This document shows, in pieces, positions 1-7,642 of a stretch of DNA of 17,701 bases. The notes beneath the pieces were generated by a model that was not told the origin of the DNA, did no database searches, and worked only from the letters and a program-made list of their open reading frames with translations. Numbering within the stretch: position 1 is the first letter of the stretch; each line of letters opens with the position of its first letter. The stretch lies in the NCBI GenBank assembly GCA_014376425.1, contig JACMRO010000025.1, forward strand, positions 1 to 17,701, written 5' to 3'. The position numbers were made by a program, and so were the translations under genes. This DNA is from Rubritepida sp. (GTDB lineage Bacteria > Pseudomonadota > Alphaproteobacteria > Acetobacterales > Acetobacteraceae).

Positions 1-762
1 ATCTGCCGCGCCACGCGCCCCGGCGTCCGTGGCGGCGGCCTGGGCCATCAGGCTGCCCCAGGCCACCCCGGGGCGCGCGGTGATTCCCGCAGCCTCCAGC
101 GCGCCCAGCAGCCCCAGCGCCGTGGCGTCCCAGAACGGGATCCCGGTGGCGGCCTCGACCTTCGCTGCCAGCGGCGCGGCTGGGTAGTTGGTGCACCAGG
201 CCAGCAGCACGTCGGGCCGCGCGGCCGCGACTTCCCGCGCCTGCTCGCGGATGCGCGCGAAGGGCACCGTGGCGTAGGAGAGGTTGTCGGTCATCCCTAA
301 GTGGCTCTCGGCCACGACCTCCCAGCCCTCGGCCGCGAAACCCTCCGCCAGCCGCGCCACGTAGCCTGCGGTGTAGGGCGTCACCAGGCCGATGCGACGA
401 AACCCGCGCGCCGCCATCGCCCGGCGCAGCGCCAGCCCCGCGGTGTCGGCCGCGATGCCGGTTTGCGCGGTGATGCGGTAGGCCAGCGCCACATCGTGCC
501 GCAGCCCGATGGCGCCCCCCTTGCTGCCGTTCCAGACGATCGACGCCGGTGCCGCATGGCTGAGCAGCCGTGCCGCCTCCAGCATGCCCGCCTCGTCATA
601 TTCGTCCGGGAAGCGGTCTACGCTGCCATGGACCGAAAGCCGACTGAAGATGGGCGCCACCCCGGCCATGTCGCGCAGCATCGCGATGGTGGTCCGCTCC
701 ACCACGGTGTTGCCCGAGGGGATGATGGTGGCGATCACGGTCGGGCTCTCATGCATCAGCAT
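1..762 (-). CDS. Asp/Glu racemase superfamily protein, arylmalonate decarboxylase/maleate isomerase-like (3' end beyond window)
   Basis: The minus strand is open for 254 codons from ATG 762 to the window edge, with an in-frame stop upstream at 814-816. Family members are about 240-255 residues, so probably only a few C-terminal residues are missing. The N-terminal PSGNTVVE (15-22) resembles the PSSNT start of maleate isomerases. The second catalytic cysteine is present (LLAWCTNYP, C190), but the first-cysteine position is Asn78 (VWNGSKGG). Arylmalonate decarboxylase likewise keeps only one cysteine (C188, with G74 at the other site), and Y130 in TPYTAGY fits its Tyr126. Racemases and maleate isomerases use two cysteines, so a cofactor-free decarboxylase or a one-base isomerase is more likely than a racemase. 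ATG 756 is an alternative start; neither start has a clear ribosome binding site. The gene is divergent from the flavoprotein gene at 816. The substrate is unknown. Confidence 0.75.
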   Translation of the reverse strand, partial: MLMHESPTVIATIIPSGNTVVERTTIAMLRDMAGVAPIFSRLSVHGSVDRFPDEYDEAGMLEAARLLSHAAPASIVWNGSKGGAIGLRHDVALAYRITAQTGIAADTAGLALRRAMAARGFRRIGLVTPYTAGYVARLAEGFAAEGWEVVAESHLGMTDNLSYATVPFARIREQAREVAAARPDVLLAWCTNYPAAPLAAKVEAATGIPFWDATALGLLGALEAAGITARPGVAWGSLMAQAAATDAGARGAAD

Positions 763-815
763 GGCGGCATGGTGCGGGGATGGCGCGGCCGGCGCCAGGG
801 GGGCAGAATGGCACT
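763..815. promoter_or_regulatory. Divergent intergenic region with a short dyad
   Basis: These 53 bases separate two divergent start codons, so both promoters must lie here or inside the genes. A dyad TGGCGC-N5-GCGCCA spans 781-797 and could be an operator or chance GC symmetry. A G-rich run at 798-804 may be the ribosome binding site for the gene at 816. I see no convincing -35/-10 pair. Confidence 0.3.
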
Positions 816-1958
816 ATGGCGACACGCCCCCAAGCCCTCATCCTCGGCGCCGGCATTATGGGGCTGTGCACCGCGCATGCGCTGCTGCTGAGCGGTTGGG
901 ACGTGCGGGTGGTAGACCAGGACGTGCCGCCCAACCCGCGTGGCGCCTCGGTCGACCATCACCGGCTGATCCGCCACGCCTATGGTGCCCAGGCCGGCTA
1001 CATGCGGATGGTGGACGACGCCTTCGCCGCCTGGCGCGCGCTCTTCGCCGCGCTGGGTGAGGCGCCCTATGTCGAAACCGGCGTGCTGGCGGTGGATGAA
1101 GGGCAGGGGGGTTGGCTGCGCGACAGCCGCGCCGGCATGGCCGCGCATGGCATCGAAGTGCATGCGCTGGATGCTGTCTCCGTGCCGCAGAGCTTCCCCT
1201 GCTTCAGCGGCATCGGCATCGCCGACGCATTCTTCGTGGCCCCCGGCGGCGTGCTGCTGGCCGAACGCATCGTGGCCTTGCTGGCGGCGCGGCTGGTGGC
1301 GTTGGGGGCGGTGTTCGAACGTGCCACCGTGCGTGGCATCGGCCCGCAAAGCCTGCGCCTGGATGACGGCGCGACCCTCACCGCGGACGCGGTCGTCGTC
1401 GCCGCCGGCCCCTGGGCGCCACGCCTGCTGCCGCGCCTGCCGGTCAAGGCCTCGCGCCAGATCCTGGTGCGGCTCGCGCCACCGGCCGATCTCGCTGCTG
1501 CCTGGGCCGTGGCACCCATGCTGCTCGACCTCTCACCGCAGGGCGGCTTCTACATGGTCCCCCCCGTCGCCGGCACGCCCATCAAGGTGGGCGATCACAG
1601 CTTCTCGATGACGGGCGACGCGCAGGACGACCCGCGCGAGGCCACGCCGGCGGAGGCCGAGGCTATCCTGGCGCTGGCCCGCCGCCGCATTCCCCGGCTT
1701 GACGAATACCGATTTCTGGGCGCCGCGGCGTGCTATTACGATGTGCAACCCAAGGAAGAATTCGTGGTCGAGGCCATCCACCCCGCCACCATCGTGATGA
1801 GCGGCTTCTCCGGCCATGGCTTCAAGTTCGGTGCGGTGCTGGGCCAGGCGGTTGCCAACGCGCTGGCCGACGACAATCTGATGCCGGCGCTGCCCGGCTG
1901 GGCGGCGGGGCGCGACGCGGCCGTGCCCGGCCTGCTAAATCAAAGGGTTACCGCATGA
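816..1958 (+). CDS. Monomeric sarcosine oxidase / N-methyl amino acid oxidase-like FAD oxidoreductase
   Basis: This 380-residue D-amino-acid-oxidase (DAO) family flavoprotein has the length of monomeric sarcosine oxidase (MSOX) and SolA. It has an N-terminal dinucleotide fold (GAGIMG, 11-16) and RLIRHAYG (50-57), whose two arginines match MSOX R49 and R52. K257 and H261 (IKVGDH) match MSOX K265 and H269, which activate oxygen and bind substrate. C306 (AAACYYD) sits where MSOX C315 covalently holds FAD, and SGFSGHGFKFG (329-339) is the conserved C-terminal FAD-binding motif. The expected reaction is oxidation of an N-methyl or secondary amine, giving an imine or aldehyde plus H2O2, in the cytoplasm. 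ATG 816 was chosen because the dinucleotide fold begins a few residues later; an upstream in-frame ATG at 780 would overlap the divergent promoter. The stop overlaps the next start (ATGA). The exact substrate is unknown. Confidence 0.85.
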   Translation: MATRPQALILGAGIMGLCTAHALLLSGWDVRVVDQDVPPNPRGASVDHHRLIRHAYGAQAGYMRMVDDAFAAWRALFAALGEAPYVETGVLAVDEGQGGWLRDSRAGMAAHGIEVHALDAVSVPQSFPCFSGIGIADAFFVAPGGVLLAERIVALLAARLVALGAVFERATVRGIGPQSLRLDDGATLTADAVVVAAGPWAPRLLPRLPVKASRQILVRLAPPADLAAAWAVAPMLLDLSPQGGFYMVPPVAGTPIKVGDHSFSMTGDAQDDPREATPAEAEAILALARRRIPRLDEYRFLGAAACYYDVQPKEEFVVEAIHPATIVMSGFSGHGFKFGAVLGQAVANALADDNLMPALPGWAAGRDAAVPGLLNQRVTA

Positions 1959-3526
1959 CCACCCCGGCCCAGGACCTGACCTTCGCGCTCACGCGCCTGT
2001 ACGACTTGCCGGCGCGGACCGCCAGCGCGTTGGACACCGCCGGTGTCGCCGCCATCATCGAACAATGCGCGCAATTCTGCGACGCGGTGCTGGCACCCAA
2101 CCGCATGCCGGCGGACCGTGAGGGTGCGCGGCTGGAGAACGGCCGCGTGCGCTGCCCGGAAGGCCATGTCCGCGCCTACCAGGCCTGGGTGGAAGGCGGC
2201 TGGCAGTCGTTGACCGCCCCCGAGGCATATGGCGGCCAGGGGCTGCCCTTCGCGCTGTGGGCCGCGGTGGTGGAACTTGTGACCGCCGCCGACATGGCGT
2301 TCGGCCTTTGCCCGCTGCTCACCGCCGGCGCCATCGAGGCCATCGAGCGCCACGCCACTCCGGCCCAGCAGGCGGAATGGCTGCCGCCGATGACCACCGG
2401 CGAGTGGACCGGCACCATGTGCCTGACCGAGCCGCAGGCCGGCAGCGACCTGTCCACCGTGCGCACGCGGGCGGAGCCCCTGGAGGGCGGGCGCTACGCC
2501 CTGCATGGCCAGAAGATCTACATCAGCTTCGGCGACCACGACCTGACGGACAACACCCTGCACCTGGTGCTGGCCAGGCTGCCCGGCGCGCCGGAGGGCA
2601 GCCGCGGCATTTCACTGTTCGCCGCGCGGCGGGTGCGCGCCGACGGCACAGCCAACGCGCTTCGCTGCGGCGGGCTGGAGCGCAAGATGGGCATCCACGC
2701 CAGCCCGACCTGCACCATGCTGTTCGAGGGCGCGGAGGCCGAACTGGTGGGCGAGCCGCATCGCGGGCTGCCGGCGATGTTCGCCATGATGAACAATGCG
2801 CGGCTGTGCGTCGGCATCCAGGGCGTCAGCCAGGGCGCGCTGGCGCTGCGGCTGGCCGAGGCCTACGCCGCCGGGCGCGACCAGGGCGGCCGCCCCATCG
2901 CCCGCCACCCCGATGTGGCGCGCATGCTGGCGGAGATGCGCGCCATCACGCTCGCCATGCGGCTGCTGGCGATCGAGGCCTGCATGGCCGACCCGGGGCG
3001 CCTCGCGCTGCTGACCCCCATCGTCAAGGCCTGGTCCACCGACCGGGGCTGCGAGGTCGCGTCGCTGGGCGTGCAGGTGCATGGCGGTATGGGCTTCTGC
3101 GAGGATGCCGGCGCCGCCCAAGTGCTGCGCGACGTACGAATCACGCCGTTCTACGAGGGCACCAACGGCATTCAGGCGCTGGATCTGGTGGGCCGCAAGC
3201 TGCGCGGCGATGGCGGCGCGGCCATGAGGACATTGCTGGCCGAGGTGGCCACCCACCCCGCCCTGGCTGCCGCCGCGGCCGAGCTGCTCGCCGCCACCGA
3301 ATTGATGCTGACCGCCGACCCCGACGCCGTCGCCGCGGGCGCCACCGCGTATCTCGACGCCTGCGGCTGGGTGCTGGGGGGCTGGATGCTGGCCCGCGCC
3401 GCCGCGTTGGAGCCCGCCTACGCCCCCCTGGCCCGCTTCTACATCGGCCGGCTGCTGCCGCGCGCCACGGCCAGCCTGGCGCAGCTGGCCCAGGCCGCTT
3501 CACTCCTCGCCCTGCTGGCGGCCTGA
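1955..3526 (+). CDS. Acyl-CoA dehydrogenase
   Basis: This 523-residue FAD enzyme should catalyse alpha,beta-dehydrogenation of an acyl-CoA. The mid-domain motif LTEPQAGSD (157-165) is a family signature. The C-terminal FYEGTNGIQALDLVGRKL region carries the expected catalytic base, E401, equivalent to Glu376 of medium-chain acyl-CoA dehydrogenase. The sequence is closest in style to the long FadE/DmdC-type dehydrogenases of about 590 residues, which have an extra C-terminal helical domain. Here that tail (roughly 420-523) is short. The start codon overlaps the flavoprotein stop (ATGA) and has an AAAGGG Shine-Dalgarno at 1942-1947, so the two genes are translationally coupled. The pairing suggests a shared catabolic route, but no substrate can be named. 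Confidence 0.88.
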   Translation: MTTPAQDLTFALTRLYDLPARTASALDTAGVAAIIEQCAQFCDAVLAPNRMPADREGARLENGRVRCPEGHVRAYQAWVEGGWQSLTAPEAYGGQGLPFALWAAVVELVTAADMAFGLCPLLTAGAIEAIERHATPAQQAEWLPPMTTGEWTGTMCLTEPQAGSDLSTVRTRAEPLEGGRYALHGQKIYISFGDHDLTDNTLHLVLARLPGAPEGSRGISLFAARRVRADGTANALRCGGLERKMGIHASPTCTMLFEGAEAELVGEPHRGLPAMFAMMNNARLCVGIQGVSQGALALRLAEAYAAGRDQGGRPIARHPDVARMLAEMRAITLAMRLLAIEACMADPGRLALLTPIVKAWSTDRGCEVASLGVQVHGGMGFCEDAGAAQVLRDVRITPFYEGTNGIQALDLVGRKLRGDGGAAMRTLLAEVATHPALAAAAAELLAATELMLTADPDAVAAGATAYLDACGWVLGGWMLARAAALEPAYAPLARFYIGRLLPRATASLAQLAQAASLLALLAA

Positions 3527-3599
3527 TTCTGTTGCACCGCAGCCCCTTGCCAACTGGCCCAAGCAGCGCAAATGAGCGCTCAAGAGACATGATCATTCG
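3527..3599 (+). promoter_or_regulatory. Likely promoter/operator region of the carotenoid operon
   Basis: These 73 bases are the only sizeable gap before the seven-gene carotenoid operon. TTGCCA at 3547-3552 could be a -35 element, with a weak AAATGA at 3570-3575 after a 17-base spacer. Symmetry is concentrated here: AGCGC-N6-GCGCT at 3565-3580, a perfect ten-base palindrome TGAGCGCTCA at 3573-3582, and ATGATCAT at 3589-3596. The first two overlap the putative -10, as an operator would. An AAGAGA at 3582-3587 is a weak, distant ribosome binding site for ATG 3600. The promoter assignment is inference. Confidence 0.4.
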
Positions 3600-5174
3600 A
3601 TGAACGCCCCGCTCGCCAGCCCTTATCTCGACCGCCCGCGGGCGCATGTTGCTGTGATCGGGGCGGGCCCCGGCGGCCTTGCCGCGGCCATGCAGCTGGC
3701 CGCCGGTGGCGCCCGCGTCACCGTGTTCGAAAAGGACGCCGTGGTCGGTGGCCGCACCCGGACGATGAGTGCCGAGGGCTATCGCTTCGACCTCGGCCCG
3801 ACCTTCTTCCTCTATCCGCGCATCCTGAAGGAGATTTTCCAGTCCTGTGGCGCGGAACTGGAGCATGAGGTCGAGCTGATCCGGCTCGACCCCCAATACC
3901 GCATCATCTTCGAGGGCGAGGGCGCGCCGGCGGTGCTGGACGCGACGCCGGACATGGCACGCATGGCCGAGCAGATCCGCGCCATCGCGCCGGCCGACGT
4001 CGCCGGCCTCGAGATGTTCATGCGCGAAAACCGGGTTAAGTTGGAAGCTTTCCGGCCGATCCTGGAGAACCCGATCCTGTCGCCGGCCGACCTGTTCACG
4101 GTGCCGATGCTGAAGGGTCTGATGCGGCTGCGGCCACACCTTTCGGTCGACCAGGACCTCCGGCGCTATTTCGCCGACCCGCGCATCCGCCTGGCCTTCT
4201 CCTTCCAGACCAAATACCTGGGCATGAGCCCGTTCAAATGCCCGGCGTTGTTCACCATCCTGAGCTTCCTGGAATACGAGCACGGCGTCTTCCATGTGAA
4301 AGGCGGCCTGGGCGGCGTGTCGGAGGCGATGGCGCGGGTGGCACAGCGGCTGGGGGTGGAGTTCCGCTTCGAGACGCCGGTGGATCGTATCGCCTTTGCC
4401 GGTAAGCGCGCCACCGGCGTTGAGGTCGGTGGCCAGCACATCGCCGCCGACGCGGTGGTCATGAACGCCGATTTTGCGCATGCCATGCCCAAGCTGGTGC
4501 CGGCGCCACTGCGGCGGAAATGGTCGGACGTGAAGATCGACAAGGCGAACTATTCTTGCTCTACCTTCATGCTGTATTTGGGTATCGAGGGCGAATGCCC
4601 GGCAATCCAGCATCACAACGTGCTGCTGAGCCGCGAATACATGGAGAACATCGCGCAGATCGAGCGCGGCGTGATCCCGCAGGTGCCCAGCCTGTACCTG
4701 CACAACCCATCGGCGACCGATCCGACCATGGCGCCGCCGGGCCATACCGCGCTGTACCTGCTCGTCCCGGTGCCCAATCTGCGCTTCGGGGTGGACTGGG
4801 AAAAGGAGATTGCGCCGTTCCGTGAGATTGCGCTGGATCGTATCCAGGCATTGGGCGTGCCCAACATCCGGCAGCGCATCCGCTACGAGAAAATCGTGAC
4901 ACCGCAGGGTTGGCACGACGATTATGCCATTGGCTATGGCGCTACCTTCAACCTGAGCCACGAGATCGGCCAGATGCTGCACTGGCGGCCGGGCAACCGC
5001 TTCCAGGACACCGAGGGGCTGTATCTGGTGGGCGGCGGCACGCATCCGGGCTCGGGCCTACCGGTCATCTACGAAGGCGCGCGGATCACGACGCGGCTGT
5101 TGCAGGCCGATCTGGGCCTGCCCGTCACGCCGCGCGAGCCGGCGCAGTCCGCCTTCGCCGTCGCCGCGCAGTAG
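3600..5174 (+). CDS. crtN: CrtN-type C30 carotenoid (squalene/diapophytoene) desaturase
   Basis: This 524-residue protein belongs to the CrtI/CrtN/CrtP amine-oxidoreductase family. It has an N-terminal FAD fold (GAGPGG at 21-26, then VTVFEKDAVVGGRTRT), the FDLGPTFFLYPRIL block, and the C-terminal FAD-contact motif GLYLVGGGTHPGSGLP near residue 480. Family members dehydrogenate or oxidise linear carotenoid precursors at the membrane. The genes downstream make squalene rather than phytoene, so the likely role is stepwise desaturation of squalene/dehydrosqualene to a coloured C30 polyene. It is the first gene of the operon, and its stop codon overlaps the Shine-Dalgarno of the next gene. Which of the two tandem paralogues is the desaturase and which the terminal oxidase cannot be decided from sequence alone. 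The symbol here is a best guess. Confidence 0.8.
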   Translation: MNAPLASPYLDRPRAHVAVIGAGPGGLAAAMQLAAGGARVTVFEKDAVVGGRTRTMSAEGYRFDLGPTFFLYPRILKEIFQSCGAELEHEVELIRLDPQYRIIFEGEGAPAVLDATPDMARMAEQIRAIAPADVAGLEMFMRENRVKLEAFRPILENPILSPADLFTVPMLKGLMRLRPHLSVDQDLRRYFADPRIRLAFSFQTKYLGMSPFKCPALFTILSFLEYEHGVFHVKGGLGGVSEAMARVAQRLGVEFRFETPVDRIAFAGKRATGVEVGGQHIAADAVVMNADFAHAMPKLVPAPLRRKWSDVKIDKANYSCSTFMLYLGIEGECPAIQHHNVLLSREYMENIAQIERGVIPQVPSLYLHNPSATDPTMAPPGHTALYLLVPVPNLRFGVDWEKEIAPFREIALDRIQALGVPNIRQRIRYEKIVTPQGWHDDYAIGYGATFNLSHEIGQMLHWRPGNRFQDTEGLYLVGGGTHPGSGLPVIYEGARITTRLLQADLGLPVTPREPAQSAFAVAAQ

Positions 5175-5186
5175 GAGCACAGCGCC

Positions 5187-6758
5187 ATGTCACACGTCGT
5201 CGTTGTCGGCTCCGGGCTGGGCGGACTTGCTGCGGCCGCGGTTGCCCGCGCCCGTGGCCACAGGGTCACTGTCCTTGAGAAGAATTCCTGGTTCGGCGGC
5301 AAGGCGGCGGTGCTGAACCTGCCCGCGCCCGCGGGCGGCAACTTCCGCTTCGACATGGGTCCGACCATCCTGACCGTGCCGCGCGTGCTGCGCCGCATCT
5401 TCGCCGAGGCAGGCCGCGACCTGGCGACCGACTTGCCGCTGATCAAGCTGGAGCCGCAGTGGCGCTGCTTTTTCGAGGATGGCACCCAGGCCGATCTGGT
5501 CGGCGACGTCGACGCCATGGCGGCGCACATGAACACCATCGCACCCGGCCTGGGCGAGGGCTACAAGCGCTTCCAGAAAGTGGCGCACCATCTGCATGAC
5601 GTGTCGGAAAAATTCTTCTTCTGGAAGCCGGTCGAGGGCATCGGCGACACGCTGAATTTCGGCGATAATTTCAAGCCAAACGTCCTGAAGGACGTCATGG
5701 CGCTGCGCATGGGGCAGACCGCTGCGGGCGTGATCCGCAAACATGTGCCAGACGCCAACATGGCGCAGATGCTCGACCACTACATGCAGTATGTCGGCTC
5801 CAACCCATACGCGGCACCTGCGGTGCTGTGCTCGATTGGCGACATGCAGGCGGCCGAGGGCGTGTGGTACCCGAAGGGCGGCACCCGCGCGGTGGCCGAC
5901 GGCCTGGCGAAGCTGGCGGGCGACCTGGGCGCCGAGTTGCGCAACAATGCCGAGGTCACCGGCTTTGACATCCGCAACAACGCCGTGCGCGGCGTCAAGC
6001 TGGCGAGCGGTGAGACCATCGCCTGCGACGCGGTGATTTCGAACATGGACGCGGTGCGCACCTATGGTGAATTGGTGGGCGGCCCGGCAGGCGACGCCTA
6101 TGGCGCCAAGTACGAGGCGGCATGCTCCGGCGTCGTGCTCTATCTCGGCCTGAACAAGCGCTATGACCACCTGGGCCACCACGATTTCGTCTTCTCCCGC
6201 GACCCCGAGGAGGAGTTCGACGCGATCTACAAGCGTGGCGTGCCGGCGCCCGACCCCACCGCTTACCTCGCCGCGCCCAGCGGTACCGACCCGTCCGTGG
6301 CGCCCGAGGGTGGCGAGGCGCTCTACGTCCTCGTCCACACCCCCTACCTCCGGCCCGGCCAGGACTGGAAGGCGATGTTCGCGCCGTACCGTCAGGTCAT
6401 CCTCGACAAGCTCAAGCGCACCGCGGGGCTGACCGATATCGAGGACCGCATCGTGGTCGAACGGCACCTGACGCCGCAGGACATCCATGAGCGCTACAAG
6501 GTGCTGAACGGCGCGATCTACGGCCTCGCCAGCCACGGCACCTTCACCGGCGCCTTCAAGCCCGGCAACCGGTCGCGCGTCGTGAAGGGCTTATATTTGT
6601 GTGGCGGCGCTGCGCATCCCGGCCCCGGCATGCCGATGGTGATGATGTCGGGCTGGATTGCGGCGGACGCGATGGATACCGACATGGGCGGCCGCGGCAT
6701 GGGCGAGGCGGCACGGCTGGCCGGCTCACGCGCTATCCCCGTACTCGCTGCGGAATGA
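5187..6758 (+). CDS. Second CrtN/CrtP-type carotenoid desaturase or terminal oxidase
   Basis: This 523-residue protein is from the same FAD-dependent family as its neighbour. It has GSGLGG (8-13), VTVLEKNSWFGGKA, RFDMGPTILTVPRVL, and a C-terminal GLYLCGGAAHPGPGMP motif. The two proteins differ clearly along most of their length, so this is an old paralogue with its own job rather than a recent duplication. In Staphylococcus, CrtN desaturates and its paralogue CrtP oxidises the terminal methyl group to an aldehyde. With an aldehyde dehydrogenase gene at the end of this operon, one of the two proteins here is expected to be that oxidase. An AGGAG Shine-Dalgarno at 5173-5177 overlaps the preceding TAG, nine bases before ATG 5187. 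Assignment as CrtP-like is inference. Confidence 0.78.
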   Translation: MSHVVVVGSGLGGLAAAAVARARGHRVTVLEKNSWFGGKAAVLNLPAPAGGNFRFDMGPTILTVPRVLRRIFAEAGRDLATDLPLIKLEPQWRCFFEDGTQADLVGDVDAMAAHMNTIAPGLGEGYKRFQKVAHHLHDVSEKFFFWKPVEGIGDTLNFGDNFKPNVLKDVMALRMGQTAAGVIRKHVPDANMAQMLDHYMQYVGSNPYAAPAVLCSIGDMQAAEGVWYPKGGTRAVADGLAKLAGDLGAELRNNAEVTGFDIRNNAVRGVKLASGETIACDAVISNMDAVRTYGELVGGPAGDAYGAKYEAACSGVVLYLGLNKRYDHLGHHDFVFSRDPEEEFDAIYKRGVPAPDPTAYLAAPSGTDPSVAPEGGEALYVLVHTPYLRPGQDWKAMFAPYRQVILDKLKRTAGLTDIEDRIVVERHLTPQDIHERYKVLNGAIYGLASHGTFTGAFKPGNRSRVVKGLYLCGGAAHPGPGMPMVMMSGWIAADAMDTDMGGRGMGEAARLAGSRAIPVLAAE

Positions 6759-6780
6759 TCCGGCCCGCAGTGCCCTGCGG

Positions 6781-7638
6781 ATGGCGCACCGCCCCGGCTA
6801 CGGCCGGCCTGCGGCCCCGCGCGGCGCCCGGGCGCGGTTGATGGCGGCCACCGACCCGGTGGCGCTGCGCTCGGAACGCGCGATGGCCTTTTTCAATGTC
6901 GCTTTCACGCACAGCTTCGCTGGCCATTTCAGCGCGTTGCGGGTGCCGCATTGGGGCCTGCCCGACTATCCCGGCGATCGCCCGCTCGTGGTCCTGGCCA
7001 ACCACCCCAGCTGGTGGGACGGGGCGATGTTTATGCTGCTGCTGCGCCGCTTCTTCATCGAGCGGCAGGCCTTCATGCCGATGGATGCCGCGGCCCTGCG
7101 CAAATACGGCTTCATGCGGCGGCTGGGCGTGTTCGGCATCGAGCAGGACAGCCCGCGCGGCGCTGTCCGCTTCCTCGACACCGCCAGGCAGGTGCTGGCC
7201 AACCCGCGGCACATGCTGTGGATGAACGCGCCCGGCCGCTTCGCCGATGTGCGCGAACGGCCGGTGCCGCTGGCGCCGGGCGTCATGCGCCTGCCGGAAA
7301 TCGCACCCGACGCGCTCTTCATCCCGCTCGCCTTCGAATACACCCACTGGACGGAAAAACGCGGCGAGGCGCTGGCTGCCTTCGGCCCGGCGTTGGACGG
7401 CCAGTCGCTGCTGGCGTTGGACCGGCCAAGGCGGGCGGAAGCGCTTCGCGACGCACTCGCCGCCACCATGGACCGCCTGGCGGTGGACGCGATCAGCCGC
7501 GAACCCGATCGTTTCCTGACCGCGATCGAGGGCGGCAGGGGGATGGGTGGACTCTACGGCACCTGGCAATATGTAAAGGCTCTGGCGCGGGGCCAGCGGC
7601 CGCGGCCGGACCATGCGGCCAAGACACCGACGGGATAG
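6781..7638 (+). CDS. PlsC-fold acyltransferase, probably acylating the glycosylated C30 carotenoid
   Basis: This 285-residue protein has the HX4D catalytic motif of the PlsC/LPLAT family (NHPSWWDG, H75 and D80). It also has the second conserved block GVFGIEQDSPRGA. The usual FPEGT block is altered to NAPGRFADVRERP, losing the glutamate, which suggests a subfamily with an unusual acceptor. Staphylococcus finishes staphyloxanthin with the membrane acyltransferase CrtO. A PlsC-fold enzyme in the same operon slot beside a CrtQ-like glycosyltransferase suggests it acylates the sugar of the carotenoid ester. Lysophospholipid acylation is the main alternative. The start is uncertain: ATG 6781 lies 22 bases after the previous stop, ATG 6841 would remove 20 residues, and neither has a strong Shine-Dalgarno. 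The gap to the glycosyltransferase gene is 4 bases. Confidence 0.75.
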   Translation: MAHRPGYGRPAAPRGARARLMAATDPVALRSERAMAFFNVAFTHSFAGHFSALRVPHWGLPDYPGDRPLVVLANHPSWWDGAMFMLLLRRFFIERQAFMPMDAAALRKYGFMRRLGVFGIEQDSPRGAVRFLDTARQVLANPRHMLWMNAPGRFADVRERPVPLAPGVMRLPEIAPDALFIPLAFEYTHWTEKRGEALAAFGPALDGQSLLALDRPRRAEALRDALAATMDRLAVDAISREPDRFLTAIEGGRGMGGLYGTWQYVKALARGQRPRPDHAAKTPTG

Positions 7639-7642
7639 AGCT

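Noticed and set aside
3589..3603. Four-codon mini frame (MIIR) ending on the crtN start codon
   Set aside because: It has no proper ribosome binding site at a useful distance and is too short to distinguish from chance.
3141..5045. A 634-codon open frame on the minus strand
   Set aside because: It is antisense to the acyl-CoA dehydrogenase and CrtN genes and low in recognisable domain content; a GC-rich shadow frame.
6755..6841. Short frame from ATG 6755 overlapping the previous stop (ATGA) and ending where ATG 6841 begins
   Set aside because: Its 28-codon product has no recognisable feature, and the acyltransferase frame is already open from 6781. It is kept only as a reason why the acyltransferase start is uncertain.
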